From Marichromatium bheemlicum (lineage in GTDB: Bacteria; Pseudomonadota; Gammaproteobacteria; Chromatiales; Chromatiaceae), in assembly GCF_012276755.1 (NCBI RefSeq), contig NZ_JAAXKX010000011.1:1-64000 (forward strand): a stretch of 64,000 bases of DNA, given 5' to 3'. The position numbers were made by a program, and so were the translations under genes. The notes under the pieces were generated by a model that saw only the letters and a list, made by a program, of their open reading frames with translations, had not been told where the DNA came from and searched no databases. Shown here piece after piece: positions 10,401 to 19,058 of the stretch. Each line of letters opens with the position of its first letter. The stretch's first letter is position 1.

Positions 10401-11192
10401 CGCATTGTCGGGGGCGAGCCGACGCAGCTGATCGAGATCGGACTGGGCGGCATCCAGCGCCCCGCGCTGGATACGGGTGTAGGCACGGTTGAGCTGCGCC
10501 TGGAAGCGCTCGAGCGGATCCTCGAGGGCATGACCGAAGGCGGCCTCGGCGGCGGCCAGATCCCCGGCCCGACGAGCCAGATCACCACTCAACGACCAGG
10601 CACGCGCCACCCCCGGCCGCCGCTCGAGTAAGTCCGCAAGGCGTGCCCGCGCCGCGACCAGCTGACCATCGGCGGCCTCCAACCGTGCCAACGCGAAGAC
10701 CACCGCGGCGGCGTCGGGCTGCAACGCCTGCGCCACCCCCAACACACGCCGCGCTGCATCTCTCTCCCCGGCCACCAGTTCGGCCTCGGCCTGCAGGGCG
10801 AAGAGCTCGGCGCGTACGGCCACCGGCAGCGCCTCCGACACCTCCAGCGCGCGCAACGGCGCAATGGCCCTCAGACGGAGCCAGACACGTGCCAACCAAG
10901 GGTGCAGCAACGCCGGCTCGGCCCCGAGGCGCTGGGCCCGCTCCAGCTCTTGACGGGCGGCGTGGACATCGCCCTGCAGCAGCAGGGCACGACCGAGCAA
11001 GGCCCGGGCGCGGGCATCACGCGGATCGTCCTGAAGGGCATTCTTCAGCTCGATCACGGCCACCGACGCATCGCCTGCAGACAGCGCCGCCGCCCCAAGC
11101 GGCGCCTCGGCGGCCACCACCGTGGCAGCACTACCAGCCAGCAGGGCGGCGGCGAGGACCAACCGGTCGATCGCGTTCCTTGTACACAACAT
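7479..11192 (-). CDS. prsT: PrsT-like TPR-repeat protein of the XrtA/PEP-CTERM system, enlarged
   Basis: 1237 residues: an N-terminal signal peptide (LVLAAALLAGSAATVVAAEA) and then back-to-back TPR-type helical repeats (for example PEDVWVQFNLAQLYMRQGR near the C-terminus), predicted to sit in the periplasm or outer envelope as a scaffold for EPS assembly or PEP-CTERM protein delivery. PrsT proteins are usually about 900 residues; the excess matches a 314-residue internal duplication (annotated separately). The ATG has AGAGGATG ahead of it. The position close to prsK/prsR fits PrsT; the molecular role is not established in the family. A sigma54-like site lies at 11205-11220 but would start the transcript at the start codon. 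Confidence 0.85.
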   Translation of the reverse strand: MLCTRNAIDRLVLAAALLAGSAATVVAAEAPLGAAALSAGDASVAVIELKNALQDDPRDARARALLGRALLLQGDVHAARQELERAQRLGAEPALLHPWLARVWLRLRAIAPLRALEVSEALPVAVRAELFALQAEAELVAGERDAARRVLGVAQALQPDAAAVVFALARLEAADGQLVAARARLADLLERRPGVARAWSLSGDLARRAGDLAAAEAAFGHALEDPLERFQAQLNRAYTRIQRGALDAAQSDLDQLRRLAPDNALLDYAQGMLLYERGDHAAAIAHLDTALAALPEFAPALSLAGAARLALGQPEQARVHLERARSLQPQDLATQRLLAMALLRQGEAVAAEQLARGVLEHQPEDLATTDLLASALLLQGKREQSLPYLRRVKAGLPDSALAGARLGTALLAEPGSAEGIAELQAALAQDPDFQGAAERLVIAQLARGDLDQARAAARDYRDRHPESARAQTLLGVVELRGDAPAAARAAFIQALALDPAEPTATIGLANLALAGQDLEEARRRLESGLAQRPDDPRLLIAQARLALVEDDRGRARALLERAVAHNPATLAPRLYLGAYLLRRDETVAALEVLEAAHVRFAKNPALLGLIADAQLVLGRYGSARATLSRLVELTPEDPRVRVALAASLAALDQSVAARQQLDHALALDPEFAPALLGRARLALAAGALDEADAMLTRWRRVGGEPGAEVLLLEGRLAQQRGDLDAAAATLTELLDGDGAALGDDTQRLGAAEQLVLGHAQRGDLAVAIEAARTLGVRYPDRARPRVLLGLMSLRDGQLQAAARSFDAALALEPGLAAAVDGRVAVDLANEDLESAASRYRHALEVAPGDVDLLVGQARLALLAEDSEAAQQALERALAANPRQLRPRLYLAAYQLQRDHPDAALEVLGAAAPVHADDPELLGLTAEAQLRLGDDEAARQTLVTLARLQPGRPGVLTALATAEARLGRLALAEEALHQALEVAPDSIVAHAGLVRLAVAEGDMTLAHARAEALHAVAGTDHPELLSVTGLIAEREADHVAALASYRRLFEVAASADNLLRLAQAQVRAGEADAATALLEDWLERYPEDVWVQFNLAQLYMRQGRRAAAIAAFERTIEVAPGHAIALNNLAWLIRDQDRARALDYARRAYAAAPESVDVADTLAVVLFEDGALAEARRVIDEAQALAPGDPTVRFHKAQILAALGLEDEARRLLEATLADDQAFAERAAAESLRADLGD
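8193..9887 (-). repeat. Internal 314-codon duplication inside prsT
   Basis: Protein residues about 436-686 and 750-1000 align without gaps at a constant offset of 314 residues (942 bases). Matching landmarks: RGDL at 447 and 761; LLIAQARLAL at 538 and LLVGQARLAL at 852; PRLYLGAYLL at 572 and PRLYLAAYQL at 886; LLGLIADAQL at 606 and LLGLTAEAQL at 920. Roughly 40-45 percent of residues agree by eye, well above ordinary TPR-to-TPR similarity, and 314 is not a multiple of the 34-residue TPR unit. The copies are therefore old, diverged segment duplicates. Confidence 0.85.
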
Positions 11193-11253
11193 CGTTCATC
11201 CTCTTGCAATAACGATCCCACGGCGGGGCGGTCTCGGGGCGCCGTGACGGGTA

Positions 11254-12045
11254 TCAGCCCGGGGGACGCGGCAGACCGATGAGATAGGTCACCCCCACCG
11301 GCAACGGCCCCAACCGCGCCACCCCACACTCCCAGTGATAGCCCTGGTCATCGAGCCCACGGGTGAGCCGATCGAGTTCGGCGACGCTATAGGTCCGCAG
11401 ACAGGAGACGATCCCGTCGAACATCACCGCCAGCGGGATCACCGGGATCAGATAGGTCCATAGCAACCGACTCCAGCGGAAGGGCCGGATGAAGGGGGTG
11501 GCAAGCAACACCAACAGCGGAGTGAAGAGCATGTAGAGCAACAACAGCGGATGGCGTTGAGTCGACTCGAACACCGCGATCCCCTGGCGCTGTGCGACGG
11601 CATCGGCAAGGATCGCGCGCGCCTGGTCGGGGCGGAAGTGATGGAAGGCCGAGAACAGGGTACGAAAGCCATCGATCGCAGCCGGCACCGCCATCGCGCT
11701 GACCGGGTATTCGATCACCTCGAGCGCCGTGCCGGTACGCTCGCGCAGCCGCCGCAACGCGGCACGGTTGGGATAGACGTCACTGACCCGCACCCGGATC
11801 CTGCCCGCGCGCACCGGGCCGAGCCGATCGAGCATCCGTTCCCAGGGGCCACCACCACCACTGCAGAGATCGAGGATGACGGGCGCCCCACTCTCCTCCA
11901 GGGCACGCTCGAGACGCGGCGTCACCGCAGCGTAGAGGTCGGAGACCCGAACCGCGAACTCGAGGAAATCGGTAATCCCATGGCGGATCGCAGCGGGCAA
12001 TCGCCGCCAGTCGCCAAACTCGAAGAAATGGATACGCGGTATCAT
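11254..12045 (-). CDS. Class I SAM-dependent methyltransferase-like membrane protein
   Basis: 263 residues. The glycine-rich SAM loop is VILDLCSGGGGPWERML (about 57-73), followed by the acidic VSDVYPNRAALRRL strand and a central SAFHHFRPDQARAIL stretch typical of Rossmann methyltransferases. Around residues 165-210 there are two hydrophobic segments (LLLLYMLFTPLLVLLATPF and LLWTYLIPVIPLAVMF), so the enzyme is probably membrane-attached. Substrate unknown. It follows the flavin-dependent oxidase gene by 47 bases in the same direction, suggesting sequential steps on one lipid-like or small-molecule product. A GGAGCAGG sequence precedes the start. Confidence 0.7.
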   Translation of the reverse strand: MIPRIHFFEFGDWRRLPAAIRHGITDFLEFAVRVSDLYAAVTPRLERALEESGAPVILDLCSGGGGPWERMLDRLGPVRAGRIRVRVSDVYPNRAALRRLRERTGTALEVIEYPVSAMAVPAAIDGFRTLFSAFHHFRPDQARAILADAVAQRQGIAVFESTQRHPLLLLYMLFTPLLVLLATPFIRPFRWSRLLWTYLIPVIPLAVMFDGIVSCLRTYSVAELDRLTRGLDDQGYHWECGVARLGPLPVGVTYLIGLPRPPG

Positions 12046-12092
12046 GTGCGACCTGCTCCGAGCATGTTAGAAGAAACCATCCCGAGCCAGGC

Positions 12093-13715
12093 TCACCCCC
12101 CCTCATACCGCCCCGGGGCGATCACCCCCTCGGGGTCGAGGGCCGCGCGCAGGCGTTGCCCGAAGACCCTGGAACGCTCGAGCAGGGCATCGAGTTCGGC
12201 CATGCCGTCGACCCCCATCCGATAAGGGAAACAGCCGAGTTCACGCCCGGCCTCGAGCATTGCGCGATAGCACTCACAAGCGGCCCGCTCCCCGGCTCCG
12301 ACCCCATCGCGCGCAAAGATCAACGGCACCGTACTATCGAACACCCGGTCATTGAGACTGGTGAGGGTGATCAGCGGCTCAATGCCATGCTCGAGCCCGA
12401 CGCGCTCGACCATCTCGACATAGTCGCAGACCTGTTGCGGGCGCATCGGCACCAGCGGTGAATACCAACGCAGCCCACAACCGTCGCGCGCCGGGTCGAG
12501 CATGCCCGCGCCCATCTCCCGAGGGTTGCGCCAGTAGCACAGCGGCAATGCCGTCTGGTTGGGGCGTCCGGCCACCAGCTCCAGCGAGCTGGCCAGGGTC
12601 GCCGCAGTGCTGGCCAACCCACGCCCGACACGACCCGGCAGCCAGCGCGCCAGCGCAGCGAGCTGCGCGGCACGTGTCGGGCTGAGGAAGATCAACCGCA
12701 CCCCGACACCAGCAAGGGCGCGACGCACCTCGCGTCGTGCCGCGGTCATGACCGCGGCCGACCCATAGAGGGTGCCGAATCCGGTCCAGGGGAGGATCTG
12801 GTACTGGGCGCCGAGTTCGTCAACCACGGCCTGGGGGATCAAGCCATGCCGATCGAGCCGATCCTGTGGATACGGGGCGGCCATGGCCAGGACACGCCGC
12901 CGGTTCATCAGATTGACGCCACCGACCACCCCGGGCAACCGCTGTAGGATATCGCGCACCCGTGCCACCGCTGGCGCCAGCGCGGCCTCGTCGCGGAGGC
13001 TGAAGAGAAAGACCGCAACTCGCTCGGGACGGCGCGCCAAGGCGATGCTCGCCCGCGTGACGATGCCAAACCCGCTCTGAGTGAAGAGTCCGTTGGTATA
13101 GGGCCCGATACCCCAGCGAAACACCCGAGCGAGGGCCTCACCACCGGCCTCGCAGAGCATTGAGCGATAGATCGAGCCATCGGCGAGCACCGCCTCGAGG
13201 TCGGTGAGCGCTGCGAAGTGATCGACATGGGGGGTGATGCCGTAGCCTCGCTCCAGGGCATTGCCGATCAGGCTACAGTGCGGGCCGGCGCCGGTGACCG
13301 GCACCAGGAAGGGGTAGGCGTGTCGATCGAGGAAATCGGCGAGCATCGCCTGGGTCACCCCGGGCTCGAGGGTGACCACGCCGAGTTCGGGGTCGAAGTC
13401 GAGGATGCGCTGCAGCCGGCCGAGATCGACGATCACGCAGCCATCGCGCACCGGCAGCGCGCTGCCATACCCCCAGTTGCGACCGGTACTGATCGGATAC
13501 AGCGAGAGACGGTAGCGCTTGGCCACCGCCACCAGTGGCGCCACCTGATCGGCTTGCTCGACCAGCAGGGCCGCGACGATCTGCCGCTGGGTGCCGGTGG
13601 TGTCGAGACCGTACCTGGAGTGCACGGCCTCCCCGACCAGGACCCGCTGCTCGCCCAACAGCGCTCGCCAGTCACCTAGTGCCGCAGCCAGCCCGGCAGT
13701 CTCGCTCATGCCCAT
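12093..13715 (-). CDS. FAD-binding oxidoreductase of the VAO/p-cresol methylhydroxylase family
   Basis: About 540 residues with the PCMH-type FAD-binding fold: VEQADQVAPLVAVAKRY, then the pyrophosphate-binding segment PISTGRNWGYGSALP, the GVTQAMLADFLD motif, and GAGPHCSLIGNALERGYG, followed by a cap domain. Such enzymes oxidise phenolic or similar side chains with covalently or tightly bound FAD. I prefer the ATG at 13715 because GGAGG lies eight bases upstream; a start 15 bases further out would put the GGAGG inside the coding region. It is divergent from an N-acyltransferase gene and leads a methyltransferase gene, so a role in tailoring an acylated amino-acid product is possible but unproven. 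Confidence 0.82.
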   Translation of the reverse strand: MGMSETAGLAAALGDWRALLGEQRVLVGEAVHSRYGLDTTGTQRQIVAALLVEQADQVAPLVAVAKRYRLSLYPISTGRNWGYGSALPVRDGCVIVDLGRLQRILDFDPELGVVTLEPGVTQAMLADFLDRHAYPFLVPVTGAGPHCSLIGNALERGYGITPHVDHFAALTDLEAVLADGSIYRSMLCEAGGEALARVFRWGIGPYTNGLFTQSGFGIVTRASIALARRPERVAVFLFSLRDEAALAPAVARVRDILQRLPGVVGGVNLMNRRRVLAMAAPYPQDRLDRHGLIPQAVVDELGAQYQILPWTGFGTLYGSAAVMTAARREVRRALAGVGVRLIFLSPTRAAQLAALARWLPGRVGRGLASTAATLASSLELVAGRPNQTALPLCYWRNPREMGAGMLDPARDGCGLRWYSPLVPMRPQQVCDYVEMVERVGLEHGIEPLITLTSLNDRVFDSTVPLIFARDGVGAGERAACECYRAMLEAGRELGCFPYRMGVDGMAELDALLERSRVFGQRLRAALDPEGVIAPGRYEGG

Positions 13716-13863
13716 CGTCCATGCCTCCATTGCGCGCGAATTGCCCGGAAACGCAACCGTTCGTGTAAAAAGAATGTGACCCGGTCGACGAATCCGTTAG
13801 CATGATCTCATTACGGACGCAGTGGACGCGAACCGCCAAAAACCAAGCCCTTTCCCTCGCAAG

Positions 13864-14499
13864 ATGCCGATTAAGATACTGACCGCCAGGACGCCGGATC
13901 AAATCGAGCACGCGCTCTGGCTAAGACATCAGGTGTACATCATCGAGGAAGGACGGTATGGCGGCGTCCCCCGACCGGAGGCGAGGCTGACCGACCGCTT
14001 CGACCATGGCTTGGGGGTGAGGCACATCCTCGCCTATGACGGCGAACAGCCGGTCGCGGCCATCCGCGTCAACCTCGAGACCGGACACGGCCTACCGCCC
14101 GAGACCCACTTCGACTTTCGCTCCACACTCGCCGAGCTGCATCGCCCCGGCCCGGCCAACCGCTACCGCGCCGCATCCGGCAGCATGCTGGTGATTCGTG
14201 GACAATGGCGGCGGCGCTACAACATCCTGCGCGCGCTCTACCGCGCCGCGACCCACTGCTTCCAACATTGGGGAGCAACACATGTCCTGCTCAACTCCAC
14301 GCCCAAGCTCGCCCCCCTGTATCGACGCATCGGCTTTATCCAGATCCACGACCCGGTGTGGATCTCGGAGATCGGCGATCATGTGGTGCCAATGGTCGGA
14401 CGGGTCGAGGACTGCCGCCGCCATGCCTTCGGGCTAGCGCACTTCGTCCCACACCTCGGCCAGTGCTCGCCGAGCACCTGGAACAGCAAGGGATTTTGA
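13864..14499 (+). CDS. FeeM-like / PEP-CTERM-associated N-acyltransferase (copy 1)
   Basis: About 211 residues of the GNAT/autoinducer-synthase fold: LRHQVYIIEEGRYGG near the N-terminus (compare the R-x-x-VF/Y signature of acyl-transferring synthases), DRFDHGLGVRHILAYDGEQPVAAIRVN as the central beta-strands, then LVIRGQWRRRYNILRALYRAATHCFQHWGATHVLLNSTPKLAPLYRRIGF, the acyl-donor half. Related long-chain N-acyl amino acid synthases are known to cluster with PEP-CTERM/exosortase genes. Start uncertain: a GTG 42 bases upstream is also in frame and neither has a strong ribosome site. It ends two bases before the convergent copy 2. Confidence 0.78.
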   Translation: MPIKILTARTPDQIEHALWLRHQVYIIEEGRYGGVPRPEARLTDRFDHGLGVRHILAYDGEQPVAAIRVNLETGHGLPPETHFDFRSTLAELHRPGPANRYRAASGSMLVIRGQWRRRYNILRALYRAATHCFQHWGATHVLLNSTPKLAPLYRRIGFIQIHDPVWISEIGDHVVPMVGRVEDCRRHAFGLAHFVPHLGQCSPSTWNSKGF

Positions 14500-14501
14500 G
14501 G

Positions 14502-15239
14502 CTACAGCGCAACCTCGAGGTCCTCGGCGATGGCCTCGAGCAGGGCCCGCAGGGGTGGGGTGAGGTGTTCGAACAGCATCTCGCGCGAGATATAGAAAGG
14601 CGCGCGCGCGCCCCGGAACTCGATCGGCTCGCCGACCTGCTCGAAGAAGATGCCGCCGAAGTGCAGATGCCGGGCGAGGCGCGGCTCCATCATCGCGTAG
14701 ACCCCGTCCATGCCCTCGGACAGGCCGATGGTCGCCGCCGCCAGGTACAAGCCCAGGGCCATGTGGGGGAAACGACGGCGGTCATCCTGGGTCCACTGAA
14801 ACAGGTCGGTGCCATGCCCGTCGGGCGTTGACTGCTCCCCGGGCCGGCGCCGGAACTGCTCGTGCAGCGCCAGCCTGGAGATCTCGCCGAAGCCCCCCCT
14901 GGGCATCGCCAGGGGGTTGTGCGCGGAGAAGAACAGATTCGGCTCATAGTGCTCGACCAACGGCATACAGGGCTCGGCGCAATCGGCCCTGGCACGGACC
15001 AGACGCACGGTTCCGGCATCGCGCCCGGAGCGACGATGGTGCAGCAGACAGTGTATCGACTCGGCGTCGAAGTGATCGATCTCGCGCCGATCCGGGAAGG
15101 CCGAGGCGTCCTCCCACCCGAGCTCTTGGCAATAGACCTCGTAGCGCAGGGAGAACACCCGATCGCGCAATTCGTCCGTTGTCGCCGCGATGATCCTGAA
15201 GTATTCCTTGTAGGGGGTCACGAGATCGATCTTCGGCAT
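14502..15239 (-). CDS. PEP-CTERM/exosortase system-associated acyltransferase (copy 2)
   Basis: 245 residues, a full-length match by pattern to the PEP-CTERM-associated acyltransferase family: RDRVFSLRYEVYCQELGWE (substrate-side signature), IDHFDAESIHCLLHHRRSGRDAGTVRLVRA, GEISRLALHEQFRRRPGE, and MALGLYLAAATIGLSEGMDGVYAMMEPRLARHL. Family members are predicted cytosolic enzymes transferring a fatty acyl group from acyl-ACP to an amino acid or similar amine. GGGAG lies about nine bases before the ATG. A sigma54-like site upstream would give a 67-base leader. Differs clearly from copy 1, so they are paralogues with probably different substrates, not a recent duplication. Confidence 0.88.
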   Translation of the reverse strand: MPKIDLVTPYKEYFRIIAATTDELRDRVFSLRYEVYCQELGWEDASAFPDRREIDHFDAESIHCLLHHRRSGRDAGTVRLVRARADCAEPCMPLVEHYEPNLFFSAHNPLAMPRGGFGEISRLALHEQFRRRPGEQSTPDGHGTDLFQWTQDDRRRFPHMALGLYLAAATIGLSEGMDGVYAMMEPRLARHLHFGGIFFEQVGEPIEFRGARAPFYISREMLFEHLTPPLRALLEAIAEDLEVAL

Positions 15240-15295
15240 GGAAGGGTCTCCCTGGCAGACTCAGGTTTATGTCCTTCTGGACCCACAACGATGGA

Positions 15296-15334
15296 GATGG
15301 CGCAGGCCCTGCCGGCTGCACCGACAGCGCCATC
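15296..15334. promoter_or_regulatory. Inverted repeat in the acyltransferase/protease divergent region
   Basis: Perfect 8-base arms GATGGCGC and GCGCCATC separated by 23 bases. It sits between divergent genes and could be an operator or a pair of activator half-sites; each arm also contains the GG of a sigma54-like site pointing the other way. Confidence 0.35.
15317..15332 (-). promoter_or_regulatory. Candidate sigma54 promoter of acyltransferase copy 2
   Basis: On the minus strand the site is TGGCGCTGTCGGTGCA: TGGC and TGCA of the -24/-12 consensus with exact 10-base GG-to-GC spacing. It lies 78-93 bases before the acyltransferase start, a normal distance, and the PrsK/PrsR-RpoN regulators are in the same window. 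It overlaps the right arm of an inverted repeat. Confidence 0.4.
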
Positions 15335-15450
15335 AATTGTAGGATCCAGGCCGCATCAGCGAACACGTATCGACGATACCAGTAAACCGGGCGGGCGGAC
15401 ACGGCATGTCTCCCCTGCCCATATGGCCCGCACGAACAGGAACTGCAAGC

Positions 15451-16344
15451 ATGCATGCCCCCCTTCGCGTCCGCCCGGCCCCACTCATCCTGGCAGTCAC
15501 ACTGCTGGTGCTGCATCCCCTCTTGCCGGTCTCACCGACCTCGGCCAGCACCTTGGTCAATTGTTACGACGCCGAGCGCGAGATGGTCGTCCGGACCCGT
15601 CAGCAGGACTGCCAGGGGCGCGCCGTCAGCGACGCCGAGGCCGCCCAAATCCGCGCCCGACGTCGCGCCTATGTGCGTGACTCACTCGAGGTCAACAGCA
15701 CCCCACGGGTACTCGGCAGACGGCTCGAACGCATCGGCGCGGGCTTCTTCGTCGACCCGGCCGGACACCTGCTTACCAACGCCCATGTCGTCCACGACTG
15801 CACCACCGTCACCGTCTCACGCGATCATGGCGAGATGGCCCCGGCGCGTGCCATCGCGGTCGACACCGGCGCCGACCTGGCACTGCTGGCCACCGATTAC
15901 CGCCCCGAGCGCAGCGCACCCTTCATGCCGATCGACGACCCCCTCCCCGAAACGGTGGCGATCATCGGCTATCCCAACCAGGGGCTGCCGCCGTTACGCC
16001 CGCTGCTGACCACCGGCAGCATCGCACCGACCCGACTGATCACCACCCCCGCGCGGACCATCACCCTCAATGCCGACATCCGCCCCGGCAACAGCGGCGG
16101 ACCGGTACTCGATGTCACCGGCCGGGTGGTCGGGGTGGTCTTCGCCGCGGTCGACACGCCCAGTGTCTACGAACGTACCGGGCGCGTGGTCCGCGACATC
16201 GGGGTCTCCATCCCCAACACCGTGACCCTGCCCTTCCTGGCACGCCACGGCATCGACGCCCAGACCGACCAGCCGGCCACTCCCCCCGACGACATGCTCG
16301 AATACACCAGCGCCTTCATCGCACGGGTCGAATGCTGGCGCTAA
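15451..16344 (+). CDS. Secreted trypsin-like (S1C-type) serine protease
   Basis: About 297 residues with a signal peptide (PLILAVTLLVLHPLLPVSPTSA) and a short N-terminal module with a Cys pair (NCYDAEREMVVRTRQQDC). The protease core follows with all three catalytic residues: His in LLTNAHVVHD, Asp in TGADLALLA and Ser in RPGNSGGPVLD. No PDZ domain is present, unlike DegP/DegS. Expected in the periplasm or outside the cell. The ATG chosen starts directly at the signal peptide, with CAGGAA upstream; an in-frame start 45 bases earlier adds a non-hydrophobic leader. Substrate unknown; the location inside the PEP-CTERM island suggests envelope or EPS-related processing. Confidence 0.85.
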   Translation: MHAPLRVRPAPLILAVTLLVLHPLLPVSPTSASTLVNCYDAEREMVVRTRQQDCQGRAVSDAEAAQIRARRRAYVRDSLEVNSTPRVLGRRLERIGAGFFVDPAGHLLTNAHVVHDCTTVTVSRDHGEMAPARAIAVDTGADLALLATDYRPERSAPFMPIDDPLPETVAIIGYPNQGLPPLRPLLTTGSIAPTRLITTPARTITLNADIRPGNSGGPVLDVTGRVVGVVFAAVDTPSVYERTGRVVRDIGVSIPNTVTLPFLARHGIDAQTDQPATPPDDMLEYTSAFIARVECWR

Positions 16345-16738
16345 CCGAACGACTGCCAGATCTGGCAGCCATCGCCAACGCTGTCGGCCCATTCCCGCCA
16401 TCGTGGTGTGCTTGATCTTGGCATCGGGAGACCACAGGCTTGTCTCCACCCGGGTCGACGTGAACCCTGTCACGGCCTTTGAGGGATCGAAGCAAGCGCT
16501 GCTAAACTGGACCGGCTTATTCGCCCCAAGCCGGCGGACCGCGACACCCGAGCAGCCGGGACCGGGCCATGACGACGCCGACGGGGCGCGCCCACCCCAT
16601 GCTCGACGGACACCGGTCGGCCCGGACGCGCCCGCGTCCCGGGGCGATCCAACTCAAACCGGCCACTCCCTCTCAGACGTACGACGACGTCACGACGGCG
16701 CCGGGAGTGGAGGACGTCAGGATACAGCCTAGCCTCTC
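16345..16738. other. Intergenic region with a 16-bp perfect palindrome
   Basis: About 394 bases. Nine bases after the protease stop lies the palindrome CTGCCAGATCTGGCAG (16353-16368), which may be a terminator stem or operator. No other clear signal, RNA gene or well-supported small gene is visible; upstream of the next gene no strong Shine-Dalgarno was found. Confidence 0.4.
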
Positions 16739-18062
<1,324 letters not shown>

Positions 18063-18088
<26 letters not shown>

Positions 18089-19022
18089 GCGCTCCGGCCC
18101 CAATGACGAGGTCCAGACCCTACGTTGGAATCTGGAATCGGCAACGGGAGCAGGACCAGGCCTGGGCGCACCAGGCGATATCCGCGATCAGATCCGCTCG
18201 AGCGAGGCACTCCCGCCACTGCCGGAGATCACCCGACGCCTGCTCGAGCTGCGCGCCGACCCCGATGCCAACGCCCTGATGCTGGCCGAGGCGGTCGCGC
18301 TCGACCCCATGCTCTCGGCACAGCTGCTGCGCTGGGCCAACTCCCCCTACTATGCCCCGCGCAGCCCCGTCAACACGGTGCGTGATGCCATCGTGCGCGC
18401 ACTCGGCTTCAACCTCTCGTTCAGTCTCGCCCTCGGGCTGGCCGCACTCAGTCCACTCAAGACCCCCAACACCGGCGCGCTCGGACGCGACCGCATCTGG
18501 CGCCACGGCATGCAGTGCACCACACTGATGCAGGCACTCGCCCGCGAGCAACCCGCCGAGCTGCGTCCGGCCAGCGGCCAGATCGAACTCGCCGGGGTCA
18601 CCCAGAACATTGGTTATCTACTGCTCGGCCACCTGCTACCCGAACACTTCCAGCTGCTCGCACGCTTCATCCAATCCAATCCGGGGCTGGCGCTCCCGAC
18701 CATCGAGCGCTTTGCCATCGGTGTCGAGCACACCCAACTCGGCGGTTGGCTGTTCGAGGCCTGGGAGATGCCCGAGGCCCTGCAGACCGTACAGCGTCAT
18801 CACCACAACCCGGCCTATCGCGGCGAGCACGAATCATTGGTGCTGCTGGCCTGCCTGGCCGACCAGCTGCTCGAGACCCGAGGCGACGGGCTCGGCGCCC
18901 GCCCCAGCGAGCCCGAGACCCAGCCCGAACTGCTCGCCCGACTCGGGCTCGGTGCGCACGCCTGCGAGCACGCCCTGAGCGCACTGGCCAACTGCGAGGA
19001 AGAAGCAACCAAGACCGACTGA
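18063..19022 (+). CDS. HDOD domain signalling protein
   Basis: About 319 residues with an HDOD domain: [48 protein letters not shown] is the typical N-terminal part and [20 protein letters not shown] the second conserved helix pair. HDOD proteins are non-catalytic HD-related modules in stress, motility and second-messenger signalling; the His-Asp metal pair of true HD phosphodiesterases is not expected. The start lies within the preceding sigma54 activator gene in another frame, so the two are likely translationally coupled and functionally linked. Gene end is followed by a hairpin. Confidence 0.85.
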
Positions 19023-19029
19023 TCGCTGC

Positions 19030-19053
19030 GCTCGGACGGTCACGCGTCCGAGC
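19030..19053. terminator. Bidirectional hairpin between convergent genes
   Basis: GCTCGGACG and CGTCCGAGC form a perfect 9-base stem with a six-base loop, located 7 bases after the HDOD stop and 6 bases before the sugar-transferase stop. No T-run. It plausibly ends both transcripts. Confidence 0.6.
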
Positions 19054-19058
19054 CGCCC

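Noticed and set aside
11205-11220. Sigma54-like TGG-N8-TTGC site directly before prsT
   Set aside because: Spacing fits, but the transcript would begin about two bases before the ATG and destroy the AGAGGATG ribosome site, so it is probably chance unless the true start lies further in.
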